NCBI GenBank assembly: GCA_003724275.1
Contig: RHFA01000094.1
Location: forward strand, 1 to 18,552
Direction of reading: 5' to 3'
Length of the DNA: 18,552 bases
DNA from: Thaumarchaeota archaeon S13
Lineage (GTDB): Archaea; Thermoproteota; Nitrososphaeria; Nitrososphaerales; Nitrosopumilaceae
The notes beneath the pieces are model-generated. The model was not told the origin of the DNA. It ran no database searches and was given only the letters and a program-made list of their open reading frames with translations. Position numbers and translations under genes: made by a program. Of the stretch, positions 6,089 to 12,629 are shown piece by piece; positions within the stretch are counted from its first letter, which is position 1; each line of letters opens with the position of its first letter.

Positions 6089-6736
6089 TTGCTTGCGATC
6101 TTTGACGTCGAGGGGGTGCTCTTTGACGCCGAGTACCTCCCCGTGCTAGCCGAGGAGCGCGGCAGGGAGGACGAGATATGGGAGATCACGCGGCGCGGCA
6201 TAGAGGGGTCCATAGACTGGGAGGAGGGCCTGAGGAAGCGCGTCGAGCTCCTGCGCGGCATCGACTATGGAACGTGCGAGCGCATAGCCGCCGCGCTGCC
6301 CATAATGACCGGCGCGCGCGAGCTCTGCGGCGCGCTAAAGGGCGCCGGCTGGCGCCTCATGGCCGTCTCGGGCGGCTTTACGATAATGACTGACCGCCTC
6401 CGGCGCGAGCTTGGCCTCGACGTCGTCCTCTCCAACGAGCTCGTCTTTCAGGACAACCAGCTCGACGGCGTGCGCATAAAGGTAGGCTCGGACAAGGCTT
6501 TCGCCGCGGCCGAGGCGATCGCGTCCATGGGCGAGCGCAGGGAGGACACCGTGGCCATAGTCGACGGGGCCAACGACATAAAGCTCTTTGACGTGTGCGG
6601 CCTGGGCATCGCGTTTCGCGCGCAGGACATCGTGAAGGAGCGCGCCAACGCCGTCCTCGAGGAGAAGGACCTCGCCGGCGCGATCGGCGTGATAAACCGC
6701 CACTATGGGCTCTCGCTCAGGGCGGGAAATGGGTAG
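6089..6736 (+). CDS. HAD-superfamily phosphatase, phosphoserine phosphatase (SerB/ThrH-like)
   Basis: A 215-residue HAD hydrolase with all four motifs: I, FDVEGVLFD with nucleophile Asp6; II, AVSGG; III, Lys in VGSDKAFA; IV, IVDGANDIKLF. The cap and length fit the phosphoserine phosphatase group, expected to convert phosphoserine to serine. Motif I is DVEG, not DxDG: the usual acid/base Asp is Glu8. I recall the same change in ThrH (DLEGVL), so this can be a subfamily trait and need not mean loss of activity. The start is TTG 6089, the only plausible start in frame after the promoter. The last 8 bases overlap cofE, so the two genes are probably co-transcribed. Substrate uncertain. Confidence 0.8.
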   Translation: MLAIFDVEGVLFDAEYLPVLAEERGREDEIWEITRRGIEGSIDWEEGLRKRVELLRGIDYGTCERIAAALPIMTGARELCGALKGAGWRLMAVSGGFTIMTDRLRRELGLDVVLSNELVFQDNQLDGVRIKVGSDKAFAAAEAIASMGERREDTVAIVDGANDIKLFDVCGLGIAFRAQDIVKERANAVLEEKDLAGAIGVINRHYGLSLRAGNG

Positions 6737-7490
6737 CGGCACGGCGGCGGGCCGCGAGATCCGCGTCACCGCCGTCAGGGTCGCCGGCGAGGTGGCGCGC
6801 GGCCAGGACCTCGGCGTGGCCCTCGCGCGCTCGGGCGTTGGCGTCTCGGACGGCGACATTGTCGTCGTCTCGCAAAAGGCAGTCTCAAAGGCCGAGGGCC
6901 GCGTCGTGGACCTCGCCGGCGTGCGCCCCTCGTCCCTCGCGCTCGGCATAGCGTCCGAGTACGGCAAGGACGCGCGCATAGTCGAGCTCGTCCTCTCCGA
7001 GGCGCGGCGCATCGTGCGCATGGGCCACGGCGTGATGGTCACCGAGACGCGCGGCGGCCTCGTCTGCGCAAACTCGGGCGTCGACGAGAGCAACATGCCC
7101 CCGGGCCGCGCCGCGCTGCTGCCCGAGGACGCCGACGCCTCGGCGAGGCGCGTGCGATCCGAGATATCCGCCGCGTGCGGCGCAGACGTCGGCGTGATCG
7201 TGTCTGACACGTTTGGCAGGCCGTTTCGCACGGGGCAGGTCGACTGCGCCATAGGGGCCGCGGGCATCGAGCCGTCGGCCGACCACTCGGGGCGGCCCGA
7301 CGCGTTTGGCAGGATACTGCGCGTGACGGACATTGCCGTCGCCGACGAGATCGCCGGCGCCGCCGAGCTCGCCATGGAAAAGGCCTCCTCGTGCCCCATG
7401 GCCGTCGTGAGCGGGACCGGCCTCGCCGTGGGCAGCGGCGCGCCGGCCACCTCGCTGCTCAGGCCCGCGCGCGAGGACCTGTTCAGGTAG
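6729..7490 (+). CDS. cofE: Coenzyme F420-0:L-glutamate ligase
   Basis: A 253-residue CofE-type ligase. Recognisable segments: GDIVVVSQKAVSKAEGR near the start, the metal/GTP region VTETRGGLVCANSGVDESN, then VIVSDTFGRPFRTGQVDCAIGAAG and the late GAPATSLLRPAREDLFR. CofE adds glutamates to F420-0 with GTP, completing the F420 deazaflavin cofactor in the cytosol. I chose ATG 6729 (MGSGTAAG), which overlaps the end of the HAD phosphatase gene by 8 bases; the frame is open to 6705, deeper inside that gene. No other cof gene is visible. The pairing with a serB-like gene has no obvious metabolic logic and may only reflect a shared promoter. Confidence 0.93.
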   Translation: MGSGTAAGREIRVTAVRVAGEVARGQDLGVALARSGVGVSDGDIVVVSQKAVSKAEGRVVDLAGVRPSSLALGIASEYGKDARIVELVLSEARRIVRMGHGVMVTETRGGLVCANSGVDESNMPPGRAALLPEDADASARRVRSEISAACGADVGVIVSDTFGRPFRTGQVDCAIGAAGIEPSADHSGRPDAFGRILRVTDIAVADEIAGAAELAMEKASSCPMAVVSGTGLAVGSGAPATSLLRPAREDLFR

Positions 7491-7514
7491 CTGCGGCGCG
7501 GCGGGCCGCAAACT

Positions 7515-7521
7515 CTTAAAG
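7515..7521 (+). promoter_or_regulatory. TATA box of the PHP-domain gene
   Basis: CTTAAAG, centred about 29 nt before TTG 7547. It supports that unusual start codon. Confidence 0.5.
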
Positions 7522-7546
7522 CGCGGCCGCGGCGGGCCGGCGCGCG

Positions 7547-8464
7547 TTGCGGTCGATAAGGGCAGAGCTGCACTGCCACAATGTCTTTTCAAACTTTAAC
7601 GTCGGGCCCCTCGAGGCGCCGTACGACTGTGGCGTGACTGTCCGCGAGCAGCTCGACGGCGCGCTGGCCGCCGGCCTGGATGCGATATTCGTCACAAACC
7701 ACAACACGCTTGACGGGTATGCGCAGGCCCGCGAGTATGCCCGCACGCACGGGCGCCACGCGCGCATTGCCGTCTATCCGGCCGAGGAGGTCACGCTCGA
7801 TGACGGCTCGCACGTCGTGGCCTATGGCATATCCGAGCGGGTGCGGCCGGGCATGGGCCTCGGCGAGACGCTAGACGCCATACGCGCGCAGGGCGGCGTC
7901 TCGTCGGCCCCGCACCCGTTTAGCATACTCGACGCGCTGCGAGAGCGCGCCGCCGAGTGCGACATTATCGAGGTGTTCAACAGCAACAACGCCGACATTA
8001 TATCAAACGCGCGCGCCGCGGCGTTTGCCGCCGAGAGGTCCATGGTAGGCGTCGCGGGGAGCGACTCGCACGTGGCCTCGACTGTGGGCAGGTGCGTCAA
8101 CGCCATCGACGCCGAGGACAGCCTCGACTCTGTCCTCGACGCGCTCAGGCGCGGGCGCGTCTCGATATGCGAGGCCGGCTACGCCACGGGCCGCGAGGCC
8201 ATCGGCCACGTGCGCTACAAGATTGAAAACTCGGGCGAGTACATTGACGACTATATGGCCCGGTTTTACCCCAGGTCGCGCCACGCCCTCGCGCTCCTCC
8301 TGCGCGCGTTTCGCAGCCACCCGGACAGCCGCCTCTGGATGCTCCTCTACCGCCTAGCCGTCGCCGGCATGAGGCGCATATCGCGCAAGATAAACCTCGA
8401 GGGGCACGACGCCTCGCCCATGGCCGCGCGCACGCTCGGCGGCATGGCCCGCATGGCGATCTGA
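7547..8464 (+). CDS. PHP-domain metal-dependent phosphoesterase
   Basis: A 305-residue protein with a PHP domain in the first two thirds. Metal ligands are visible in order: His9-x-His11 (ELHCHNVFSNFN), NHNTLDGY, the Glu of YPAEEVT, SAPHPF and GSDSHVAS. The family hydrolyses phosphoesters (TrpH-like nucleoside bisphosphatases, histidinol phosphatase, polymerase-associated domains); the exact substrate cannot be read from sequence. The last 90 or so residues are a helical, Arg-rich extension with hydrophobic stretches (ALALLLRAF, LWMLLYRLAVAG) that could contact membrane or nucleic acid. The start is TTG 7547, supported by the TATA box 29 nt upstream; no ATG lies near the N-terminal strand. 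Confidence 0.85.
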   Translation: MRSIRAELHCHNVFSNFNVGPLEAPYDCGVTVREQLDGALAAGLDAIFVTNHNTLDGYAQAREYARTHGRHARIAVYPAEEVTLDDGSHVVAYGISERVRPGMGLGETLDAIRAQGGVSSAPHPFSILDALRERAAECDIIEVFNSNNADIISNARAAAFAAERSMVGVAGSDSHVASTVGRCVNAIDAEDSLDSVLDALRRGRVSICEAGYATGREAIGHVRYKIENSGEYIDDYMARFYPRSRHALALLLRAFRSHPDSRLWMLLYRLAVAGMRRISRKINLEGHDASPMAARTLGGMARMAI

Positions 8465-8495
8465 GCGGCGCGCACGCGCCGCGGCGGCAGCAGGG

Positions 8496-8502
8496 TTTAA
8501 TA
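8496..8502 (+). promoter_or_regulatory. TATA box of the tusA-like/cysteine synthase pair
   Basis: TTTAATA, centred about 31 nt before ATG 8530. Confidence 0.5.
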
Positions 8503-8529
8503 CGCGCGCGCGGCGGCCCCGCGGCCAGA

Positions 8530-8757
8530 ATGGCAGACAGGGACCTGGACGCGACTGGACTCTTTTGCCCCGAGCCCGTCTTTCGCACAAAGATAGAGGT
8601 CGAGCGCATGGAGGCCGGCTCGACGATACGCGTGAGGGCCGACGACCCCGCCGCCGAGGAGGACATAACAAAGTGGGCCTCGCGCCACGGCCACGAGGTC
8701 CTCTCGCTAAAAAAGGAAGGCAAGGTGATCGAGGTCGAGATCAAGAAGGGCAAGTGA
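8530..8757 (+). CDS. tusA: TusA/SirA-like sulfur carrier protein
   Basis: A 75-residue protein of the TusA fold with the diagnostic CPEP motif (FCPEPVFRTK, Cys13 region), followed by the two-strand pattern of the family (STIRVRADDPAAEEDITKWASRHGHEV). The Cys carries persulfide sulfur in tRNA thiolation or sulfur transfer. Two bases separate its stop from the start of the cysteine synthase gene, so they form an operon and sulfur handling is the shared theme. Which acceptor it serves is unknown; the symbol indicates family, not proven orthology. Confidence 0.9.
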   Translation: MADRDLDATGLFCPEPVFRTKIEVERMEAGSTIRVRADDPAAEEDITKWASRHGHEVLSLKKEGKVIEVEIKKGK

Positions 8758-8759
8758 CC

Positions 8760-9755
8760 ATGCAGAGGGCAGCTGACCCAAAGGACATCCTCGCCAGGGT
8801 GGGCAACACGCCGCTCGTGCGCCTGGACTCGCTGTGCGCCGGCGGCAGGGAGTTTTTCGCAAAGCTCGAGGGCCACAACCCGTTCGGCTCGGTCAAGGAC
8901 AGGGCCGCCTACTGGATGGTCCGCGAGGCCGAGAGGCAGGGCCTCATCAAGCGCGGCACGCACACGATAATAGAGCCGACGTCAGGCAACACCGGAATCG
9001 CGCTCACAGGGATTGCGCGCCTTTTGGGCTATGACGCCGAGATTGTCATACCCGAAAAGGCCAGCGACGAGACAAAGCGCATAATACGCTCGATGGGCGC
9101 CAAGGTCCACGAGACCAGCGACGACCTCTGCCCAAAGGTCGGCGCGGGAACCGACCAGAGCATCGCGCTTGCCACGTCGATCGCCTCAAACCGGCCCGAC
9201 GAGTACTATTCGCCAAACCAGTACGCAAACGAGGCCAACTTTATGGGCCACTACCGCGGGACAGGGCCGGAGCTCTGGGAGCAGACGCGCGGCAAGATCA
9301 CCCACTTTTTCACGGGCGTTGGCACGGGCGGCACGATAACCGGCGTCGGGACATACCTAAGGGAAAAGAGCCCCGGCGTGCGCATCGTCGGCTGCCAGCC
9401 GCAGAGGGACCACCTCATACAGGGGTGGCGCAACTTTGACGAGTCCGCAAAGCCCGACCTCTACCTAAAGCGCGAGTCCGTCGTCGACGAGTGGGTCAGC
9501 GTGACGAACGCCGAGGCCTTTGGCGTGGTCCGCGAGGTCCTCGAGGGCGACGGCATGCTCGTGAGCCCGTCCTCGGCGGCCGTCTATGCGTGCATGAAAA
9601 AGCTCGACGTCGGCGAGGGCGCGTGCGCAGTCGGCATGTTTGCCGACGACGGGCGCAAGTTTGAGAGCGTGTACGTCGGTGAGGGCGTCATGACAAAGTC
9701 CGAGTTTGACGGCGCGCTTGCGCGCTCAAAGAACATGTCCGAGACGTTCTATTGA
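8760..9755 (+). CDS. Cysteine synthase family PLP enzyme
   Basis: A 331-residue fold-type II PLP enzyme. The PLP lysine is Lys46 in NPFGSVKDRAA; TSGNTGIALTG (74-84) is the substrate loop; GVGTGGTITGVG binds the PLP phosphate; SPSSAAV near the end is also typical. It is in the O-acetylserine/O-phosphoserine sulfhydrylase and cystathionine beta-synthase group; I cannot separate CysK, CysM and phosphoserine-dependent types by eye. No CBS or ACT domain follows. I chose ATG 8760, two bases after the tusA-like stop, with a weak purine-rich sequence upstream; the frame is open to 8565 but that lies within tusA. It overlaps trxB (convergent) by 7 bases. Confidence 0.9.
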   Translation: MQRAADPKDILARVGNTPLVRLDSLCAGGREFFAKLEGHNPFGSVKDRAAYWMVREAERQGLIKRGTHTIIEPTSGNTGIALTGIARLLGYDAEIVIPEKASDETKRIIRSMGAKVHETSDDLCPKVGAGTDQSIALATSIASNRPDEYYSPNQYANEANFMGHYRGTGPELWEQTRGKITHFFTGVGTGGTITGVGTYLREKSPGVRIVGCQPQRDHLIQGWRNFDESAKPDLYLKRESVVDEWVSVTNAEAFGVVREVLEGDGMLVSPSSAAVYACMKKLDVGEGACAVGMFADDGRKFESVYVGEGVMTKSEFDGALARSKNMSETFY

Positions 9756-10771
9756 GACGCCGCGAGGTGCCTGTCGGCGCTGAGCGCGGCCATGCAGCCA
9801 AATCCCGCCGCCGTTATGGCCTGCCTGTACTCGTGGTCATGCACGTCGCCGGCGGCAAAGACGCCCTCGACGCTCGTCCTCGCGCCGTCGCGGACCACGA
9901 CATAGCCGCGCGCGTCAAGCTCGACCTGGCCCCTGAACAGGGCGGTGTTGGGCTCGTGGCCGATCGCCACGAACACGCCGCCGGCGCCCACGTCCCTCTC
10001 GGACCCGGAGGCGTCGCGCAGCGTGACGCGCTCGACGCGCCCGTCGCCGGATATCGCGCCCACCGTCGTGTTTAGGGCCATCTCGACCTTTTTGTCCGCC
10101 ATTGCCCTCTCCTGCATTATCCTGCTCGCGCGCAGCTCGCCGCGCCTGTGCACCAGGAGGACCCTGCTCGCAAACTTTGTGAGAAACGTCGCCTCCTCCA
10201 TCGCCGAGTCGCCGCCCCCCACGACGACGATCTCCTTGCCCCTAAAGAACGGCCCGTCGCACGTCGCACAGTACGACACGCCCTTGCCGGCGAGCTCGCC
10301 CTCGCCGGGCACGCCGAGCTTGCGCGGGCTTGCCCCCGTGGCGATGATCACCGCCCTTGCCGTGTACTCCTCAGAGGCCGTCATCACTCGGAACGGCCGG
10401 CGCGCAAAGTCGACGTTGGTCACCTCGTCGTCGACGATCGCCGTGCCCATCCTCTCGGCCTGCGCGCGCATGTCCAGCATGAGGTCAGGCCCCATTATCG
10501 CGTTGCGAAACCCCGGATAGTTCTCGACCTCGGTCGTGTTGACGAGCTGGCCGCCGGGCAGCAGGCCAGAGAGCACGAGCGTCTCGCGCCGCGCGCGCGA
10601 GCAGTATATGCCCGCCGTGTATCCGGCCGGCCCTGCCCCGATGATAACCACGTCAAATGACGTCTTTTTCTCGCGCCTGGGAGGCGGTGTGGGCTGCGAG
10701 CCCGGCGAGGCGCCGCGCTCCCCGCCTTGCCCCTGCTCCCCCCTCCTCTCGAGGACCTGTGCAGCTGACAT
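9749..10771 (-). CDS. trxB: Thioredoxin reductase
   Basis: A 340-residue FAD/NAD(P)H-dependent disulfide reductase. The FAD motif is GAGPAG (45-50), the redox centre Cys168-Ala-Thr-Cys171 (SYCATCDGPFF), the NADPH motif VVVGGGDSAMEEA, and the second FAD motif VFAAGDVHDHEYRQAITAAGFG. These fit low-molecular-weight TrxB. A basic, Gly/Pro-rich extension of about 37 residues precedes the core. The start at 10771 is supported by a TATA box 27 nt upstream, so the extension is probably real. I see no signal peptide in it. Confidence 0.93.
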   Translation of the reverse strand: MSAAQVLERRGEQGQGGERGASPGSQPTPPPRREKKTSFDVVIIGAGPAGYTAGIYCSRARRETLVLSGLLPGGQLVNTTEVENYPGFRNAIMGPDLMLDMRAQAERMGTAIVDDEVTNVDFARRPFRVMTASEEYTARAVIIATGASPRKLGVPGEGELAGKGVSYCATCDGPFFRGKEIVVVGGGDSAMEEATFLTKFASRVLLVHRRGELRASRIMQERAMADKKVEMALNTTVGAISGDGRVERVTLRDASGSERDVGAGGVFVAIGHEPNTALFRGQVELDARGYVVVRDGARTSVEGVFAAGDVHDHEYRQAITAAGFGCMAALSADRHLAASQ

Positions 10772-10794
10772 CGGCGCGCCGCGCAGAGCCGCAG

Positions 10795-10802
10795 ATTTAA
10801 GT
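10795..10802 (-). promoter_or_regulatory. TATA box of trxB, containing the upstream stop codon
   Basis: ACTTAAAT on the minus strand, centred 27 nt before the trxB ATG. The TAA inside it (10797-10799) is the stop codon of the preceding gene, the same arrangement as at 4177-4183. Confidence 0.5.
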
Positions 10803-11519
10803 CAAACCGCCGATCGCCGCCCCGTGCGCCGCGCAGAGCTGCCCCGAGGCGACGGCCGAGAGGACGCCTGACTGCCAGTGCGCGTCGTGCAGGCAGCAGG
10901 AGGCGTCATCGCAGAACGCCTCGCCGGTCAGCGCGTACATGGCCGCCTGCATTGCGTACCCCCTGATGGCCGCGGCCATCCTCGCGTCGCCCTCGACGAG
11001 GTGCTCGGCGGCGTGGGCCGCCTCGACGGCCGCGCCGTCGCCGCCGGAGGCGCGCGCGGCCATGGCCTCGCCATAGTAGCGCCTCGATCGGGCCGGCCCC
11101 CAGACGGCTGATGCCGTGGAGAGCAGCGACGGGTTTGACGCCACGACAGGGCGCGCGTGGTAGCGCGCGTCGGCATCGTCGTACGTCCCGACGAGGAGGT
11201 CCGTGACCATGACGTGCAGCGCGCCGCGCGGCGAGGCGCCGGGGCCGGCGACGGCGAGCGCGAGGCGGAGGAGCTCGTGGCCGTCATACAGCGCGACGCC
11301 TCCGTCGCGCGGCGCCTCGCCTCGCTGCCGCCAGAACGGCCTTTTGACGTCAGCGACGCGGCAGGCCCCCAGCGCGCCGCCGGCCCCGTCGGGGCGCATT
11401 CCGGCGCCGCCGGAGACGGGCGAGGCCTCCACGCCAAGGGCGCGCCCCAGAAACGCCGCGAGTGCAGCAACGTCAATTCCCGCGCGGGCCTGCCAGTCGT
11501 GCACGACGATCTCGCGCAC
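10797..11519 (-). CDS. Putative metallopeptidase, DUF6775-like
   Basis: A 240-residue protein that follows thi4 by two bases, starting at GTG 11519; the frame is open to 12047 but that is the shadow of thi4. The centre (LHVMVTDLLVGTYDDADARYHARPVVAS, then NPSLLS) and the Cys/His-rich end (Cys203, Cys208-Cys209, His214-Trp, Cys229, His232) suggest a zinc-binding protein. I recall a family of this appearance next to thi4 in ammonia-oxidising archaea, annotated as DUF6775 putative metallopeptidase and related to archaemetzincin-like proteins; this is memory, not a search. No canonical HExxH is visible, so peptidase activity is unproven. Close coupling to thi4 hints at a thiamine- or metal-linked role. 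Confidence 0.6.
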   Translation of the reverse strand: MREIVVHDWQARAGIDVAALAAFLGRALGVEASPVSGGAGMRPDGAGGALGACRVADVKRPFWRQRGEAPRDGGVALYDGHELLRLALAVAGPGASPRGALHVMVTDLLVGTYDDADARYHARPVVASNPSLLSTASAVWGPARSRRYYGEAMAARASGGDGAAVEAAHAAEHLVEGDARMAAAIRGYAMQAAMYALTGEAFCDDASCCLHDAHWQSGVLSAVASGQLCAAHGAAIGGLT

Positions 11520-11521
11520 GC

Positions 11522-12337
11522 CTAGCGGCCGGTCTCCTTGAGCTTTGTCGCCGTGACCTGCGCGGCCTTGCGGCCAGAAAACAGCATGGACCCAAACGTC
11601 GGCCCCATCCGCGCGAGGCCAAACGTCTCGGTCACCGACATTCCGGCCACGACGAGGCCCGGATACACCTCGCCGGTCTTTTCCACCACGGCGTCCTCCT
11701 CGTTCACGTGCATGGGCCTCATCCCCTTCCACTCTACGAGGCCGCGGTCCTCGAGGCGCTTTACGGCAACAGAGTCGTGTCCCGACGAGTCTATGACCAT
11801 GCGCGCCTCTATCGCGACGGGGTCGACGCAGGTGATGTTGCGAGGCAGTGCCGAGACTGGCATCCAGTTTACGACGACGCCCGTGACGCGCCCGTTCTTT
11901 AGGACAAGGTCGTCGAACTTTGTGAGCTGCAGGAACTTTACGCCCGCGTCGCACGCGTTGGCTATGAGCTTTGAGACGGCGTGCGGGCCCGGCGTCAGGT
12001 AGAGGCCCTCGCCGACCTGCTTGTATGGTATGCCGAGCTCCTCCCACATCTTTTGGGCCGGCGCGCGGACCGTCACGGGGTTCATCATGTACCCCCCCAG
12101 CCAGTAGCCGCCTCCGAGATAGTTGTTCTGCTCTATGACGAGGACCTTGTGGCCCATCGCGGCGAGCTCGCCGGCGGCCGTCAGGCCCGCGGGGCCGGCC
12201 CCGATTATGACGACGTCGGACTGGGCCCGCTCCATGAGGACAGAGTGGAACTCGGTGGCGATCGCGCGCGTGATGTCGGCCTCGCCGGACGGCGCGAACA
12301 TTGTCGGCATGTCGCCGATGCCCTCTGATCGCTGCAT
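11522..12337 (-). CDS. thi4: Thiamine thiazole synthase Thi4 (Cys type)
   Basis: A 271-residue Thi4 protein. It has the FAD/NAD motif VVIIGAGPAGLTAAGELA (42-59), the conserved IEQNNYLGGGYWLGGYMMN segment, GHD (186-188) and the ending GMSVTETFGLARMGPTFGSMLFSG. It forms the thiazole moiety of thiamine from NAD and glycine. The sulfur source can be judged from the active-site position: methanogen enzymes have His there and use external sulfide, while the yeast type has Cys and gives up its own sulfur. Here the segment is ITCVDP with Cys170, so a single-turnover (suicidal) enzyme is predicted. Start at ATG 12337, 29 nt from its TATA box; the frame is open to 12397 with no support. Confidence 0.92.
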   Translation of the reverse strand: MQRSEGIGDMPTMFAPSGEADITRAIATEFHSVLMERAQSDVVIIGAGPAGLTAAGELAAMGHKVLVIEQNNYLGGGYWLGGYMMNPVTVRAPAQKMWEELGIPYKQVGEGLYLTPGPHAVSKLIANACDAGVKFLQLTKFDDLVLKNGRVTGVVVNWMPVSALPRNITCVDPVAIEARMVIDSSGHDSVAVKRLEDRGLVEWKGMRPMHVNEEDAVVEKTGEVYPGLVVAGMSVTETFGLARMGPTFGSMLFSGRKAAQVTATKLKETGR

Positions 12338-12362
12338 CACGGGCCGGCGCGCCCCGCGCGCC

Positions 12363-12369
12363 TTTAATA
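12363..12369 (-). promoter_or_regulatory. TATA box of thi4
   Basis: TATTAAA on the minus strand, centred about 29 nt before ATG 12337. A leaderless transcript leaves no room for a riboswitch. Confidence 0.55.
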
Positions 12370-12382
12370 CCTTCGCCAAGCT

Positions 12383-12414
12383 GTGCCTATGTTGCACGAA
12401 TAGGCACGTTTTTT
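12383..12414. repeat. Perfect inverted repeat upstream of the thi4 promoter
   Basis: GTGCCTAT (12383-12390) and ATAGGCAC (12400-12407) are exact inverted copies around a 9-nt spacer, followed on the plus strand by GTTTTTT. Read in the plus direction it looks like an intrinsic terminator, but no plus-strand gene leads into it. It ends about 14 nt upstream of the thi4 TATA box, so it could be an operator, or a scar at the edge of the AT-rich island. Confidence 0.55.
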
Positions 12415-12454
12415 GGGAGATTTTCTGTTTTTGCGCCCACAGTGCAGCCCCCGG

Positions 12455-12470
12455 GCAAGTGGCATGCCAC
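12455..12470 (+). repeat. Left copy of imperfect direct repeat flanking the restriction island
   Basis: GCAAGTGGCATGCCAC. The right copy at 18203-18219 reads GCAAGCCGGCATGCTAC, differing by one inserted base and two substitutions. TGCAGC lies just before both. The left copy includes the perfect palindrome GTGGCATGCCAC (12459-12470). Possible attachment or target-site remnants. Confidence 0.35.
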
Positions 12471-12629
12471 AGTCAGCGTGTCCAGCGGGCGCTGAGACCC
12501 GAACAAGCAGGTAAGATCCTGCGCTCTAGCGCGTTTGTGCAAAAAGGTCTTGTAATGGAACAAACTATTTTTCATCCGTATAGATCAAAGTATGTGATTT
12601 AGAAGTTAACAAAGTCAATATAACTATTG

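Noticed and set aside
6335..7579. A 414-residue open frame on the minus strand
   Set aside because: It is antisense to the HAD phosphatase and cofE genes, has Arg/Ser/Thr-rich shadow composition and no motif. Long antisense frames are expected in GC-rich coding DNA.
11520..12047. Upstream 176-residue extension of the DUF6775-like frame
   Set aside because: It overlaps thi4 in another frame, has shadow composition (RRGRRG-like), and the GTG at 11519 two bases after the thi4 stop is a better start.
12383..12414. Intrinsic terminator of a plus-strand gene
   Set aside because: The shape fits, but the nearest plus-strand gene ends at 9755 with three minus-strand genes between, so no transcript is expected to need it; kept only as an inverted repeat.
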